A DNA stretch of 64,000 bases from positions 186,001-250,000 of the forward strand of contig CALSMP010000001.1 in assembly GCA_943787485.1 (NCBI GenBank). Direction: 5' to 3'. The DNA is from an uncultured Luminiphilus sp. (GTDB taxonomy: Bacteria; Pseudomonadota; Gammaproteobacteria; Pseudomonadales; Halieaceae). The notes beneath the pieces are model-generated. The model was not told where the DNA came from. It did not search any database and saw nothing but the letters and a program-made list of their open reading frames with translations. The translations under genes and the position numbers were made by a program. Positions 33,280-51,800 of this stretch are shown in pieces (the first letter of the stretch is position 1; each line of letters begins with the position of its first letter).

Positions 33280-33715
33280 ATGGCGAAGAAGATCGACGGC
33301 TATATCAAGCTGCAGATCCCGGCTGGGCAGGCTAATCCCTCCCACCCGTTGGTCCCGCACTGGGCCAAAAAGGTGTGAACATCATGGAATTCTGCAAGGC
33401 GTTCAATGCTGATACGCAAGGCATGGAGCCCGGCTTGCCGATTCCGGTGGTGATCACGGTCTACAGCGACAAGTCTTTTACTTACATCAAGAAGACGCCC
33501 CCTGCTTCAGATTCTGTTGAAAAAGGCGGCGGGCATTAAGAGTGGTTCAGGCCGCCCGAATACCGAGAAAGGTGGGCAAGGTGAACCGTGCTCAGCTTGA
33601 AGACGTGGCTAACCAGAAGTGGCCGGACCTCACGGCCGCTGACATGGACGCAGCAGTGCGCACCATCGCCGGTAGCGCGCGTTCAGCGGGTATTGAGACG
33701 GAGGGCGTGAACTGA
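33280..33715 (+). CDS. rplK: Ribosomal protein L11 (frameshifted in this sequence)
   Basis: Component of the GTPase-associated centre of the 50S subunit. After the start [11 protein letters not shown], a missing C near 33345 (in the run encoding N-P-S-P-P-V) truncates the frame at about 33376; the rest is readable as [17 protein letters not shown] then, after an inserted G near 33507, [12 protein letters not shown], and after another inserted G near 33570 K-V-N-R-A-Q-L-E-D to the end. All pieces match L11 closely, so error is likely. The stop overlaps the rplA start as TGATG. Confidence 0.88.
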
Positions 33716-34415
33716 TGGCTAAGTTATCAAAACGCGTTCGCGCCTTCCGCGAGAAGGTTGACTGCCAACCACAGCTATCCGCTCGATGAGGCGGTAGCGC
33801 TGATTAAGGAATTTGGTACGGTAAAGTTCAACGAAACTGTTGAAGTCGCGGTCAATCTGGGCGTGGATGCGCGCAAATCTGATCAGGGTGTTCGCGGAGC
33901 GACCACGCTTCCCCATGGCACCGGCGCTGACGTTCGCGTCGCTGTGTTCACTCAAGGCGAAGTGCCGAAAAGGCCAAGGCCTTGGGCGCTGACTTTGTTG
34001 GCATGGAAGATCTCGCTGAGCAAATCAAAGGCGGCATGATGGATTTTGACGTGGTCGATTGCCTCCCCCGATGCCATGCGCGTGGTCGGCACGCTGGGTC
34101 AGGTACTTGGCCCGCGTGGTCTGATGCCCAACCCCAAGACGGGTACGGTTACCCCGATATTGAAACGGCGCGTTAACAACGCCAAGGCCGGTCAGATGCG
34201 CTTTCGCAGCGACAAGAACGGCATCGTTCACGGCGGTATCGGCAAGGTGAACTTTCGAGCCTGACGCGATTAAGGGCAACCTTGTTGCCGTGCTGGCTGA
34301 TCTTAAGAAAGCCAAGCCTGCTCGGCGAAGGGTGTGTATGTCCGTAAGTGACGCTGTCGACGACGATGGGCCCGGGCGTCACATCGATCACAAGCGATCG
34401 AATTTTAAACAGTGA
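33715..34415 (+). CDS. rplA: Ribosomal protein L1 (frameshifted in this sequence)
   Basis: Forms the L1 stalk of the 50S subunit and represses its own operon by binding the mRNA. The start [11 protein letters not shown] is followed by an extra C near 33763; the rest is spread over frames: [14 protein letters not shown] (33776 on), [11 protein letters not shown] (33980s), [23 protein letters not shown] (34074 on), [11 protein letters not shown] (34175 on), and the end near 34400 reading N-F-K-Q. At least six shifts are needed. Function is certain, the reading is not. Confidence 0.87.
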
Positions 34416-34463
34416 TTCAAGCGCCGCGGGCGTGAGCCGGGGTCCAGAGCCCCGTGTGTTGTG

Positions 34464-34640
34464 TTGCGGGGGTCGGGTGGAGTGCAGTAGGCTCTGCCCA
34501 CTTTGGAAGTCTTTGCAGGAACGTGTGGGAAACCCCGCTGAACGCCAAAGGCTGTCAAAGACCGTAGGTGGCACTGGTAAGGTGCCTTAATGACGGAGCA
34601 TCCGTTGCCTACGCAGATGGTGAGGTAGTTCATCACCGAG
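34464..34640 (+). promoter_or_regulatory. Leader of rplJL: possible promoter and L10-binding leader
   Basis: The 278-base gap before rplJ holds C-A-A-A-G-A-C-C-type leader sequence resembling the ribosomal protein L10 leader of other gammaproteobacteria: GTAGG (34564-34568) pairs with CCTAC (34608-34612), enclosing GGCAC/GTGCC, followed by GCAGATGGTGA. In the family, L10-L12 binding here represses rplJL translation. A weak promoter TTGCGG-18-TAGGCT (34464-34493) may start the transcript. Base errors in this zone make fine detail uncertain. Confidence 0.55.
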
Positions 34641-34693
34641 GGGGGTCGTCACGTTGGTAGCGGACCTGAACAACCACGAAAGGAGTAAGCCAA

Positions 34694-35226
34694 GTGGCTA
34701 TTGGACTCGAAGAAAAGAAAGCGATCGTCGCTGAAGTCAACGAGACAGCTGCCAGTGCGCTTTCGCTTGTGATTGCCGACGCGCGCGGCGTTGCATCGAA
34801 TGACATGACTGCTCTGCGTGCCTCGGCCCGCGAAAACCAAGTCACCCTGCGGGTGGTGCGGAATACGCTGGCCAAGCGGGCATTGGAAGGAACTGAGTAC
34901 GAGTGTGTCACTGACACGCTGACCGGTCCTTCCCTGTTCGGATTTTCTATGGAAGATCCGGGCGCGGCAGCACGATTGTTCAAGGATTTTGCCTCAGACA
35001 ACGATAGAGTTCGAGGTAAAGGCACTGTCGGTATAGCGGCAGCTGCTGGGAGCCGATCAACTTGATGTGCTGGCCAAGCTACCCACGCGGGATCAGGCGT
35101 TGGCAACACTGATGAGCGTCATGCAGGCGCCTGTCGTGAAGCTGGTTCGCACACCAGAACGAGGTTCCCGGCAAGCTGGTTCGCGTCATGGCGGCAGTTC
35201 GAGATCAGAAACAAGAGGCGGCCTAA
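34694..35226 (+). CDS. rplJ: Ribosomal protein L10 (frameshifted in this sequence)
   Basis: Base of the L7/L12 stalk and autoregulator of its operon. The GTG at 34694 follows AGGAG. The frame is clean for about 105 residues ([25 protein letters not shown]), then breaks near 35010-35045; the continuation [15 protein letters not shown] and, after another break near 35155, [16 protein letters not shown] reaches a TAA at 35224. Three or so indels are needed; ordinary L10 otherwise. Confidence 0.88.
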
Positions 35227-35266
35227 CGGCCGCCTCACCCTGCAATTTTTTAACGGAGATTAAGAC

Positions 35267-35654
35267 ATGGCACTTTCAAAAGACGAAATTCTCGACGCGA
35301 TTGCCGAGATGAGCGTAATGGACATCGTGCACTGGTTGAAGCGATGGAAGAGAAGTTTGGTGTTTCTGCAGCGGCAGCTGTAGCGGCGGCACCAGCGGCT
35401 GCAGCTGGCGGTGACGCCGGTGGCTGCGGCAGCGTAGAGCAGACAGAGTTTGACGTCATCCTGACTGTCGGGCGGCGAGAAGAAGGTCAACGTGATCAAG
35501 GTAGTCCGCGCCGTAACCGGCCTGGGCCTGAAGGAAGCGAAGGCAGTCGTTGACGGCGCCCCTGCTCCCGTGAAGGAAGGCGCTTCCAAGGACGAAGCGG
35601 AAGACATCAAGAAGCAGATCGAAGAAGCAGGCGGCGCAGTCAGAGCTCAAGTAA
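35267..35654 (+). CDS. rplL: Ribosomal protein L7/L12 (frameshifted in this sequence)
   Basis: Multicopy flexible stalk protein that recruits translation GTPases. It starts [12 protein letters not shown], breaks near 35330, continues [13 protein letters not shown] and an Ala-rich hinge, breaks again near 35420, and an extra G near 35468 precedes the C-terminal domain [22 protein letters not shown] final extra A near 35644 hides the usual ending V-E-L-K; the proper TAA is then 35652-35654. Confidence 0.87.
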
Positions 35655-35691
35655 TTGGCTGAACCAGCTCGGCTGAGCACCGAGCAGGGCT

Positions 35692-35718
35692 GGAGCGCAT
35701 GGTGCGCTCCGGCCTTTT
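35692..35718 (+). terminator. Attenuator hairpin between rplL and rpoB
   Basis: GGAGCGCA and TGCGCTCC (35692-35710) enclose a three-base loop, followed by GGCCTTTTCC. Position and form match the partial terminator that sets the ribosomal-protein to RNA-polymerase ratio in E. coli. Confidence 0.6.
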
Positions 35719-35784
35719 CCCGGTTGTTAAACCGGTTCAACGATTCAGGGGTTGCTTGATGAGCGACACGCTAGGGGAGTACTG

Positions 35785-39875
<4,091 letters not shown>

Positions 39876-39884
39876 GGGGAATAG

Positions 39885-44182
<4,298 letters not shown>

Positions 44183-44186
<4 letters not shown>

Positions 44187-44211
44187 CCGGTTTTAGGCCG
44201 GTCTATAGAAT
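44183..44211 (+). promoter_or_regulatory. Sigma-70 promoter of the str operon (rpsL-rpsG-fusA-tuf)
   Basis: TTGACC (44183-44188), 17-base spacer, TAGAAT (44206-44211), then a GC-rich GCGCGCT. The -35 overlaps the rpoC stop codon. rpsL starts 54 bases downstream. Confidence 0.75.
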
Positions 44212-44264
44212 GCGCGCTCGTTTTCGGGGCCCGGCCCCGAATAACATTATTGGAGCAATGCTGA

Positions 44265-44636
44265 ATGGCAACCATTAACCAGCTTGTGCGGAAGCCGCGC
44301 AAGCGTAAAGTCACCAAGAGCGGTGTCCCCGCCTTGCAGGCCTGCCCGCAGCGCCGTGGCGTTTGTACCCGTGTCTACACCACCACCCCCAAGAAGCCGA
44401 ACTCTGCTCTTCGTAAGGTCTGTCGTGTGCGTCTGACCAACGGGTTTGAGGTGTCTTCCTACATTGGTGGTGAAGGTCATAACCTGCAGGAGCACAGCGT
44501 GGTGCTGATCCGCGGCGGTCGGGTGAAAGATTTGCCGGGTGTTCGTTATCACACAGTGCGCGGAAGTCTCGATACGTCGGGCGTTTCTGATCGTAAGCAG
44601 GGCCGATCGAAGTACGGAGCCAAGCGCCCTAAGTAA
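44265..44636 (+). CDS. rpsL: Ribosomal protein S12
   Basis: Decoding-centre protein of the 30S subunit, target of streptomycin resistance mutations. The 123-residue frame is intact: [12 protein letters not shown], then [12 protein letters not shown] with the two streptomycin-relevant lysines (K43 here and K88 in V-K-D-L-P-G) in wild-type form. TTGGAGCAA precedes the ATG. First gene of the str operon. Confidence 0.98.
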   Translation: MATINQLVRKPRKRKVTKSGVPALQACPQRRGVCTRVYTTTPKKPNSALRKVCRVRLTNGFEVSSYIGGEGHNLQEHSVVLIRGGRVKDLPGVRYHTVRGSLDTSGVSDRKQGRSKYGAKRPK

Positions 44637-44741
44637 AAGCGATGCCCCTCGGGGCGTTCCACCTAGATGTCACATCGTTGACAGTAAGGCCGGTCCGCCA
44701 AGTGCAGTGGCCGGGAACCCTGAAGAGATAGGAAATACAAC

Positions 44742-45212
44742 ATGCCAAGAAGACGCGTTGTTGCCAAGCGTGAAGTTCTGCCTGATCCCAAATTCGGGAA
44801 CTCCACCCTCGCCAAATTTATGAACCATGTGATGATCAGCGGCAAGAAGTCTATTGCCGAATCGATTGTCTATGGTGCGCTTGATATCGTTGAGGAGCGC
44901 ACCAAACGCGACCCCATCGAGGTGTTCGACGAGGCGCTAGAGAATATTGCCCCCATGGTGGAAGTGAAGTCCCGCCGTGTTGGTGGCGCGACCTATCAGG
45001 TGCCGGTCGAAGTTCGGCCCTCCCGCCGTGTGGCGCTTTCGATGCGCTGGTTGGTTGATTACGCCCGCAACCGGGGTGAGAAATCCATGCGCCAGCGTCT
45101 GGCGGGAGAGATCGTCGACGCAGCACAAGGCAAAGGTAACGCGGTGAAGAAGCGTGAAGACGTGCACCGTATGGCCGAAGCCAACAAGGCTTTCTCTCAC
45201 TTTCGATTCTGA
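44742..45212 (+). CDS. rpsG: Ribosomal protein S7
   Basis: Initiates assembly of the 30S head and, in E. coli, represses str operon translation by binding the rpsL-rpsG spacer. The 156-residue frame is intact and starts [11 protein letters not shown]. The 105-base spacer upstream, which in E. coli folds for S7 binding, is of suitable length, but I cannot confirm the fold. Confidence 0.98.
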   Translation: MPRRRVVAKREVLPDPKFGNSTLAKFMNHVMISGKKSIAESIVYGALDIVEERTKRDPIEVFDEALENIAPMVEVKSRRVGGATYQVPVEVRPSRRVALSMRWLVDYARNRGEKSMRQRLAGEIVDAAQGKGNAVKKREDVHRMAEANKAFSHFRF

Positions 45213-45248
45213 AATCCCGTTTGCCAACCCTAATCTGAGGACACTGTC

Positions 45249-47357
45249 GTGGCTCGTAAGACTCCGATCAACCGTTATCGCAACATCGGTATTGTTGCCC
45301 ACGTGGACGCCGGTAAAACCACCACCACGGAGCGGGTTCTGTTTTACACCGGTCTGTCTCACAAGATTGGCGAAGTGCACGATGGTGCCGCCACTATGGA
45401 TTGGATGGAGCAGGAGCAGGAGCGAGGCATCACGATTACCTCGGCCGCGACGACCTGTTTCTGGCAGGGCATGCAGCAGCAGTTTGATCAGCACCGCGTC
45501 AATATCATCGATACTCCCGGGCACGTGGACTTCACTATTGAGGTGGAGCGCTCCCTGCGCGTCCTAGACGGCGCCGTTGTTGTGCTGTGTGGGTCGTCGG
45601 GCGTGCAGCCGCAGACGGAGACCGTCTGGCGGCAGGCGAACAAGTACGAAGTCCCGCGCATGGTTTTTGTGAACAAGATGGACCGCGCTGGCGCTGATTT
45701 TGAAAACGTGGTCGCCCAACTTCGAGAGCGTTAGGCTGCAACGCTGTGCCGATTCAAATGACGATCGGTTCGGAAGAAGACTTCAAGGGCGTGATCGACC
45801 TGATTAAGCAAAAGGCGATTATCTGGAGTGAAGACGACATGGGTATGACCTTCGAGTATGAAGACATCCCTGCTGACCTCGTTGATAAAGCAAGTGAAAT
45901 GCGCGAATACATGGTCGAGGCGGCTGCAGAGGCCAATGAAGAGCTGATGACCAAGTATCTCGAAGAAGGCGAACTCACCGAAGAAGAGATCAAGCAAGGC
46001 ATTCGGATCCGAACCCTGGCCAATGAGATCGTTCCGATCCTGGGTGGCTCAGCCTTTAAGAACAAAGGTGTGCAGGCGGTTTTGGATGCGGTAATCGAGT
46101 ATTTGCCGTCACCCACCGAAGTGAAGGCGATTGAAGGTACGCTGGAAGACGGCGAAACCGTCGTAGCGCGTCCATCAGAAGACACTGCGCCTTTCTCGGC
46201 TCTGGCGTTCAAGATCGCGACAGATCCGTTTGTGGGCACGCTGACTTTCTTCCGGGTGTATTCAGGCACCTTGGAATCAGGTACGGGAATCTATAACGCG
46301 GTGAAGCAAAAGAAAGAGCGTGTGGGTCGTATGGTTCAAATGCACGCCAACAGCCGCGAAGAGATTAAAGAAGTGTTAGCGGGCGATATTGCCGCGGCGA
46401 TTGGTCTGAAAGATGTCACCACGGGCGATACGCTGTGCGATGCAGATAACGTGGTTATTCTCGAGCGAATGGAGTTTCCAGAGCCCGTTATTTCAGTCGC
46501 GGTTGAGCCTAAGTCGAAGGTTGACCAGCAGAAGATGGGCGTCGCGTTGGGTAAATTGGCTCAGGAAGATCCTTCATTCCGCGTTAAAACAGATGAAGAA
46601 ACTGGCCAGACGATCATCTCCGGTATGGGTGAGTTGCACCTCGATATTCTGGTCGATCGCATGCGCCGGGAGTTCAGCGTCGAGGCCAACATTGGTAAGC
46701 CTCAAGTGGCCTATCGTGAGCGCATTACCACCACTACAGAAATCGAAGGTAAGTTTGTGCGCCAGTCGGGCGGGCGCGGTCAGTATGGACATGTCTGGGT
46801 CAAATTTGAGCCAGGCGAGGACGCCAACGCCGAGGGCCTCGAGTTCGTGAACGAAATTGTGGGCGGTATTGTGCCAAGAGAGTACATCCCCGCTGTCAAT
46901 AAGGGCATCGAAGAGCAGATGCAAAATGGGGTCCTCGCGGGCTACCCGCTGCTAGGCCTCAAAGCCACGCTGTATGACGGATCCTTCCACGATGTTGACT
47001 CGAATGAGATGGCGTTCAAGGTGGCTGCGAGTATGGCGACCAAGAAACTGGCAGAGGTCGGCGGTGCCGAGCTGCTGGAGCCGATGATGCAAGGTCGAAG
47101 TTGTGACCCCTGAAGAGAACATGGGCGACGTGGTGGGCGATCTGAACCGTCGGCGCGGTCTCATTCAAGGCATGGACGAGAATGCCGCCGGCAAGATTGT
47201 GAATGCCGAGGTGCCATTGGCAGAAATGTTTGGCTATGCCACGGATTTGCGCTCTGCCACACAGGGCCGAGCGACCTACACAATGGAGTTCGCCCGTTAC
47301 GCCCCCGCGCCCAATAACGTCGCGAAAGAAATTATTTCCAAAAATCAGACGTCGTAA
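45249..47357 (+). CDS. fusA: Elongation factor G (two frameshifts in this sequence)
   Basis: Translocation GTPase. GTG 45249 follows GAGGA. GTPase motifs: A-H-V-D-A-G-K-T-T near residue 17, D-T-P-G-H-V-D-F near 89, N-K-M-D-R-A near 143. A missing base near 45732-45736 ends the first frame after L-R-E-R; the main part then runs 45746-47090, and an extra base near 47090 shifts the end, which resumes as [19 protein letters not shown] and stops at 47357 (I-I-S-K-N-Q-T-S). Both shifts are most likely errors. Corrected length is about 702 residues, normal. Confidence 0.92.
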
Positions 47358-47388
47358 TCGTCTGCAAGCACACTAGAGGTGAAGAAAG

Positions 47389-48612
47389 ATGGCAAAAGAG
47401 GCATTTGAGCGTTCGAAGCCCCACGTGAATGTGGGCACGATTGGACACGTAGACCACGGTAAGACGACGCTGACGGCGGCGCTGACACGTGTGTGCTCTG
47501 AGGTATGGGGCGGAGAGCTGGTAGCGTTTGACGGTATTGATAACGCACCGGAAGAGAAGGAGCGTGGTATCACGATTGCGACCTCGCACGTTGAGTATGA
47601 GTCGGAAGCTCGCCACTACGCGCACGTTGACTGTCCCGGACACGCGGACTACGTGAAGAACATGATTACGGGAGCGGCGCAGATGGACGGCGCGATCCTG
47701 GTATGTGGCGCGACCGACGGTCCGATGCCGCAGACACGAGAGCACATTTTGCTGTCACGTCAGGTAGGTGTTCCCTACATTGTGGTGTTCCTGAACAAGG
47801 CTGACCTGCTGGCAGAAGACTGCGGCGGTGTGGACTCGGAAGAGTACACAGAGATGAAGGAGCTGGTAGAGATGGAGCTTCGAGAGCTTCTGGACACCTA
47901 CGAGTTCCCGGGTGATGACACCCCGATCATCTGCGGATCTGCGCTGATGGCGCTGGAAGGCAAGGACGACAACGGTCTGGGCACGACGGCTGTGAAAGAG
48001 CTGGTAGAGACGCTGGACTCTTACATTCCTGAGCCTGAGCGAGCGATTGACCAGCCGTTCCTGATGCCGGTTGAGGACGTGTTCTCGATCTCTGGCCGGG
48101 GTACGGTTGTGACGGGTCGTGTTGAGCGCGGGATTGTGAAGGTGGGTGATGAGATCGAGATTATCGGTATCAAAGAGACCCAGAAGACGACCTGTACGGG
48201 CGTTGAGATGTTCCGCAAGCTGCTGGACGAAGGCCGTGCGGGCGAGAACGTGGGCGTTCTGTTGCGCGGTACGAAGCGCGAAGAGGTTGAGCGCGGTCAG
48301 GTACTGGCGATTCCGGGTTCTGTGAACCCGCACACCAAGTTTGAGGCAGAGGTTTATGTGCTGTCGAAGGACGAGGGTGGCCGTCATACGCCGTTCTTTA
48401 AGGGCTACCGTCCGCAGTTTTACTTCCGTACGACGGATGTGACGGGCGCGGTGGAGCTGCCTGAGGGTGTTGAGATGGTGATGCCGGGTGACAACATTAA
48501 CTTTGTAGCGGAGCTGATTGCCCCGATTGCGATGGAAGAGGGCCTGCGTTTTGCGATCCGTGAGGGTGGCCGAACGGTAGGGGCCGGCGTCGTCGCCAAG
48601 ATCCTCGACTGA
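47389..48612 (+). CDS. tuf: Elongation factor Tu, copy 2 (str operon)
   Basis: Same 407-residue protein as the copy at 30757-31980. Differences seen: three synonymous bases (47586, 47808, 48138) and the stop (TGA instead of TAA). Identity starts at the ATG and ends at the stop, with unrelated flanks, so the match is confined to the coding region. GGTGAAG lies upstream. Located 31 bases after fusA, ending the operon at a strong terminator. Confidence 0.98.
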   Translation: MAKEAFERSKPHVNVGTIGHVDHGKTTLTAALTRVCSEVWGGELVAFDGIDNAPEEKERGITIATSHVEYESEARHYAHVDCPGHADYVKNMITGAAQMDGAILVCGATDGPMPQTREHILLSRQVGVPYIVVFLNKADLLAEDCGGVDSEEYTEMKELVEMELRELLDTYEFPGDDTPIICGSALMALEGKDDNGLGTTAVKELVETLDSYIPEPERAIDQPFLMPVEDVFSISGRGTVVTGRVERGIVKVGDEIEIIGIKETQKTTCTGVEMFRKLLDEGRAGENVGVLLRGTKREEVERGQVLAIPGSVNPHTKFEAEVYVLSKDEGGRHTPFFKGYRPQFYFRTTDVTGAVELPEGVEMVMPGDNINFVAELIAPIAMEEGLRFAIREGGRTVGAGVVAKILD

Positions 48613-48632
48613 TTTTTCGAAGCTCAATCAAA

Positions 48633-48655
48633 AGCCCGCAGCCGCGGGCTTTTTT
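48633..48655 (+). terminator. Rho-independent terminator of the str operon
   Basis: AGCCCGC (48633-48639) pairs with GCGGGCT (48644-48650), loop AGCC, followed by five further T. Confidence 0.85.
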
Positions 48656-48840
48656 ATTGCTATATAAACCCGTCAGGACTCTTGCGTGGTCGAGATGCGG
48701 GTAACGCTGATTCCCCAGTGTTTCCTCAGCTGAAGCATTAATATGCCGCTAATTGCGAATAAGCCGCATTGAAAAGAAATCGCACTATGTTTTAGTGGGG
48801 CCGCTGGCATAATAAGACAAGCGTGAAACGCAGGCACAAA

Positions 48841-51800
48841 ATGAAAAAACGCACCCCTCTAGGCAGTCTTTTGCGAAGATTTTTTTTCACCGTCACGACG
48901 TCTTTACTGCTAATAACGGCATCATCGTTAGCTGACGCTTCCATAACGCGTATCGGCAGTGTTGAGTTTAGTATTCCCTCACCGAGTGAGCCGCCGCCAG
49001 CCAACACGGCTTTTTTGCTAAAAGCCACTTTCAAGTCCAAGGGCGGCACCTTCGGTCAACCGTGTGATATCAGCAATATTCAGGTATCTATTGATGGTAC
49101 GACCTCAGACTCATCAGCCAAGGCGGGCACCCTGAACACCGGTCACAATGGGGTGTTGGACCAAAGAAGCTTTGTATTTCGCTTTGATTCTGGATTTCCA
49201 GCAGAGACCGACCTTACGCCGACGATTACCTATTCGGCTGTCAGCCGCAGTGGAGCAAGTTGTGATTGCGCTGGGCAAAGCTGCGTTGAGCAAAACCCAT
49301 TTCCGCCGGTTCCCCCCGACCCAAAACCTAATTTAAAGGTCGAGAAAGCGGTAAAATCTAGCGCCGAAGTGTCTCCAGGGGACGACGTTGTTTATCACCT
49401 GATTGTCACAAACACTGGCCATGGTGATGCGACGAACATTGTTCTGCAGGACGCACTAGACAGTGATCTTCTGTACTCAAAATCTTCCGGCATAGTACCA
49501 AGTCAAGCGCCCCAAGTAGGATCATCTGGCCTCGTTTCCTGGTCTATCCCTTCTCTAGAGGCTAATGGCGGGAAGGTCGAGCTTTCTTTGACCGTCACGG
49601 TCAGTGACTCAGCACCGGCAGGCAGTATTACCAATATTGCAACTGCGACCGTGGGGACAGATAACGCGCCGAGCCAGCCAGCGGTGATCAATGTCAATCG
49701 TGTGCCGAAGATGCGGTTGGGCAAAACAATTAACAGCGATAACTTGAGTCGCGTTACCCTCCCAGCAGGTAGCGTTGTTACATACCACCTTACGTACAGC
49801 AATGTAGGGACCGGTGACGCTGCCGGCGTAGTCATAAGCGATACGCTCAGCGCGGAGTTGATCGGAACACCCACACTTGTTCCAGCGGGCACGTGGAACG
49901 AACAAACGCGTGAAGTCAGCTGGACTGTGGGCGATGTGACGACCAACGCTGGACCGCAAACTGTCACGGTGAGTGCTCAAATAGACCCCACTGCATCGAC
50001 GTTATTTTCCAACATTGCCACGGTTAGCTGGAGTGGTGGGTCGTCAGACAGTAATCCTGCTACGGTCGATTTGATTCCCGAGCCCTTCTTTGTTCTTGAG
50101 AAAAAAGTGAGCGCCACAGTTGCGGAGCCGGGTGACACTCTAACCTTTACGATCAAGTATGAAAATAAAGGTGCCGCGGCGGGTATTAATACGGTTGTGA
50201 CAGATACCCTGCCCGTTGGGTTAACTCCAGTGGCGGGCTCTTATCCCGGTGCCAATTACGTGGCAGGGGCCACTCCTTCGGACCCAGGAACGCTTACTTG
50301 GGCTTTGAACAGTGTGCCTGCTTCAGCAACAGGGGTGCTGACGTTTGATGCGGTGGTATCCGCAACGACCCCTCCGGGACGTCTTTTAAACGTCGCTGAA
50401 ATCACTGCAGACAATGTTTTTGGATCAGTAGTGGCGACTGTGGAATCAGCTGTTTCCATTCTAGGCGTCATTGAGCTATCAGCCACCAAAGTGTTGGAGC
50501 CAGGTGTAGACCCACACGTTACTGACGGTGACTCCATAAGCTACTCATTAGGTATCACCAACCGGGGTAACGTGATCGCGTCTAATGTAAAGCTAGTGGA
50601 TCCATTGCCTAGGGGCACAACGCTAGATGTAAACCGATCCCCTGGTTGGTCCCTGGTTGGAGACAATCTCGAACGGTCATTGCCGGATATCGGCCCACAG
50701 TCGAGTTCTCGCAGTTACCCACTCGTTCTGATTGTTGATGGGTCCTTACTGGATGACGGCGATGACATCGATAACGTTGCAACTGGAACCGGTACTGCCC
50801 CAGGCGGTCAGATTGGCAGTGCTACTACAGAGGTTGTGTCAGTCGCTTACAACGCTCGACCAACCATAGCGCTTTCGAAAATAGCCGTGCCCGCTGAGAG
50901 TCTTCCCCTGTTCTCAGGTGATGAAATTACTTACAAGATTGAGGCTACGCTGCAAACAATCACGGGCGTCACGGACCTCCAAGTCGCCGATTTGTTGCCA
51001 CCCGGTTTGCAATATATCAACGCAGTACCTACGCCCGACCAAGTTCAATCTCTCGACAGTGGTCATACTTTGTTGACTTGGCCGTTAGACACGCTTCTTT
51101 CTGGAAGCAAGCAGTTCCATGTTAAGGCAAGGGTAAGTTCAGGGGTGGATCTTGGGCAGGAGCTCTTCAATTTAGCCGCAGCAAGTTATGATTCAAATAA
51201 TGGAAAAAAAGTAGCCCTGACGAGGCACGTGGTCTCTGACGCTGCGGTAGAAATCACAAAGGCCGTGTCTTCAGGCAACTCGCCTATTGTTCCGGGGCAG
51301 GAGCTCGACTATACCGTAACCTACACCAATACGGGTAAGGCAGCTCTTTCGGGTATCACAGTAACCGACACGTTACCCTCCAATACAACGGTTTTATCGA
51401 CTACCCCCACTGCGGATCAGCCTTCCGCGGGCGTGTTGTCGTGGTCGCTGGGCGATCTTGCCCCAGGGCAGTCTCAGACGCTTTTGGTGAAGTTAGGGAC
51501 CACCGCTGTGGCCGTCGGCGATAACTTGATTAACTCGGTGACTATTCAAACTAACGAGGCGCAGCCACAGAGCGCCTCGGTTGAAACGTTGGTTCGTGAT
51601 GCGCCGTCCTTGTCGCTGCATAAGGTGCCTGATAAGTCGACCGTGTATCCGGGGGAAACGGTAACGTTCACTTTAAGCTTCGAAAATGGGGGCGCTGGCG
51701 CGGCGCTGAATACGGTATTGACCGATAAATTGCCAGCAGAACTTGAATTTGTCAGTGCCTCTGATGGCAGGGTGCCCGATGCGGTAACCGGGATTATCAC

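Noticed and set aside
34416..34693. A missing gene between rplA and rplJ
   Set aside because: The gap shows a leader-type RNA structure (GTAGG/CCTAC with inner hairpin) and no frame with family similarity.
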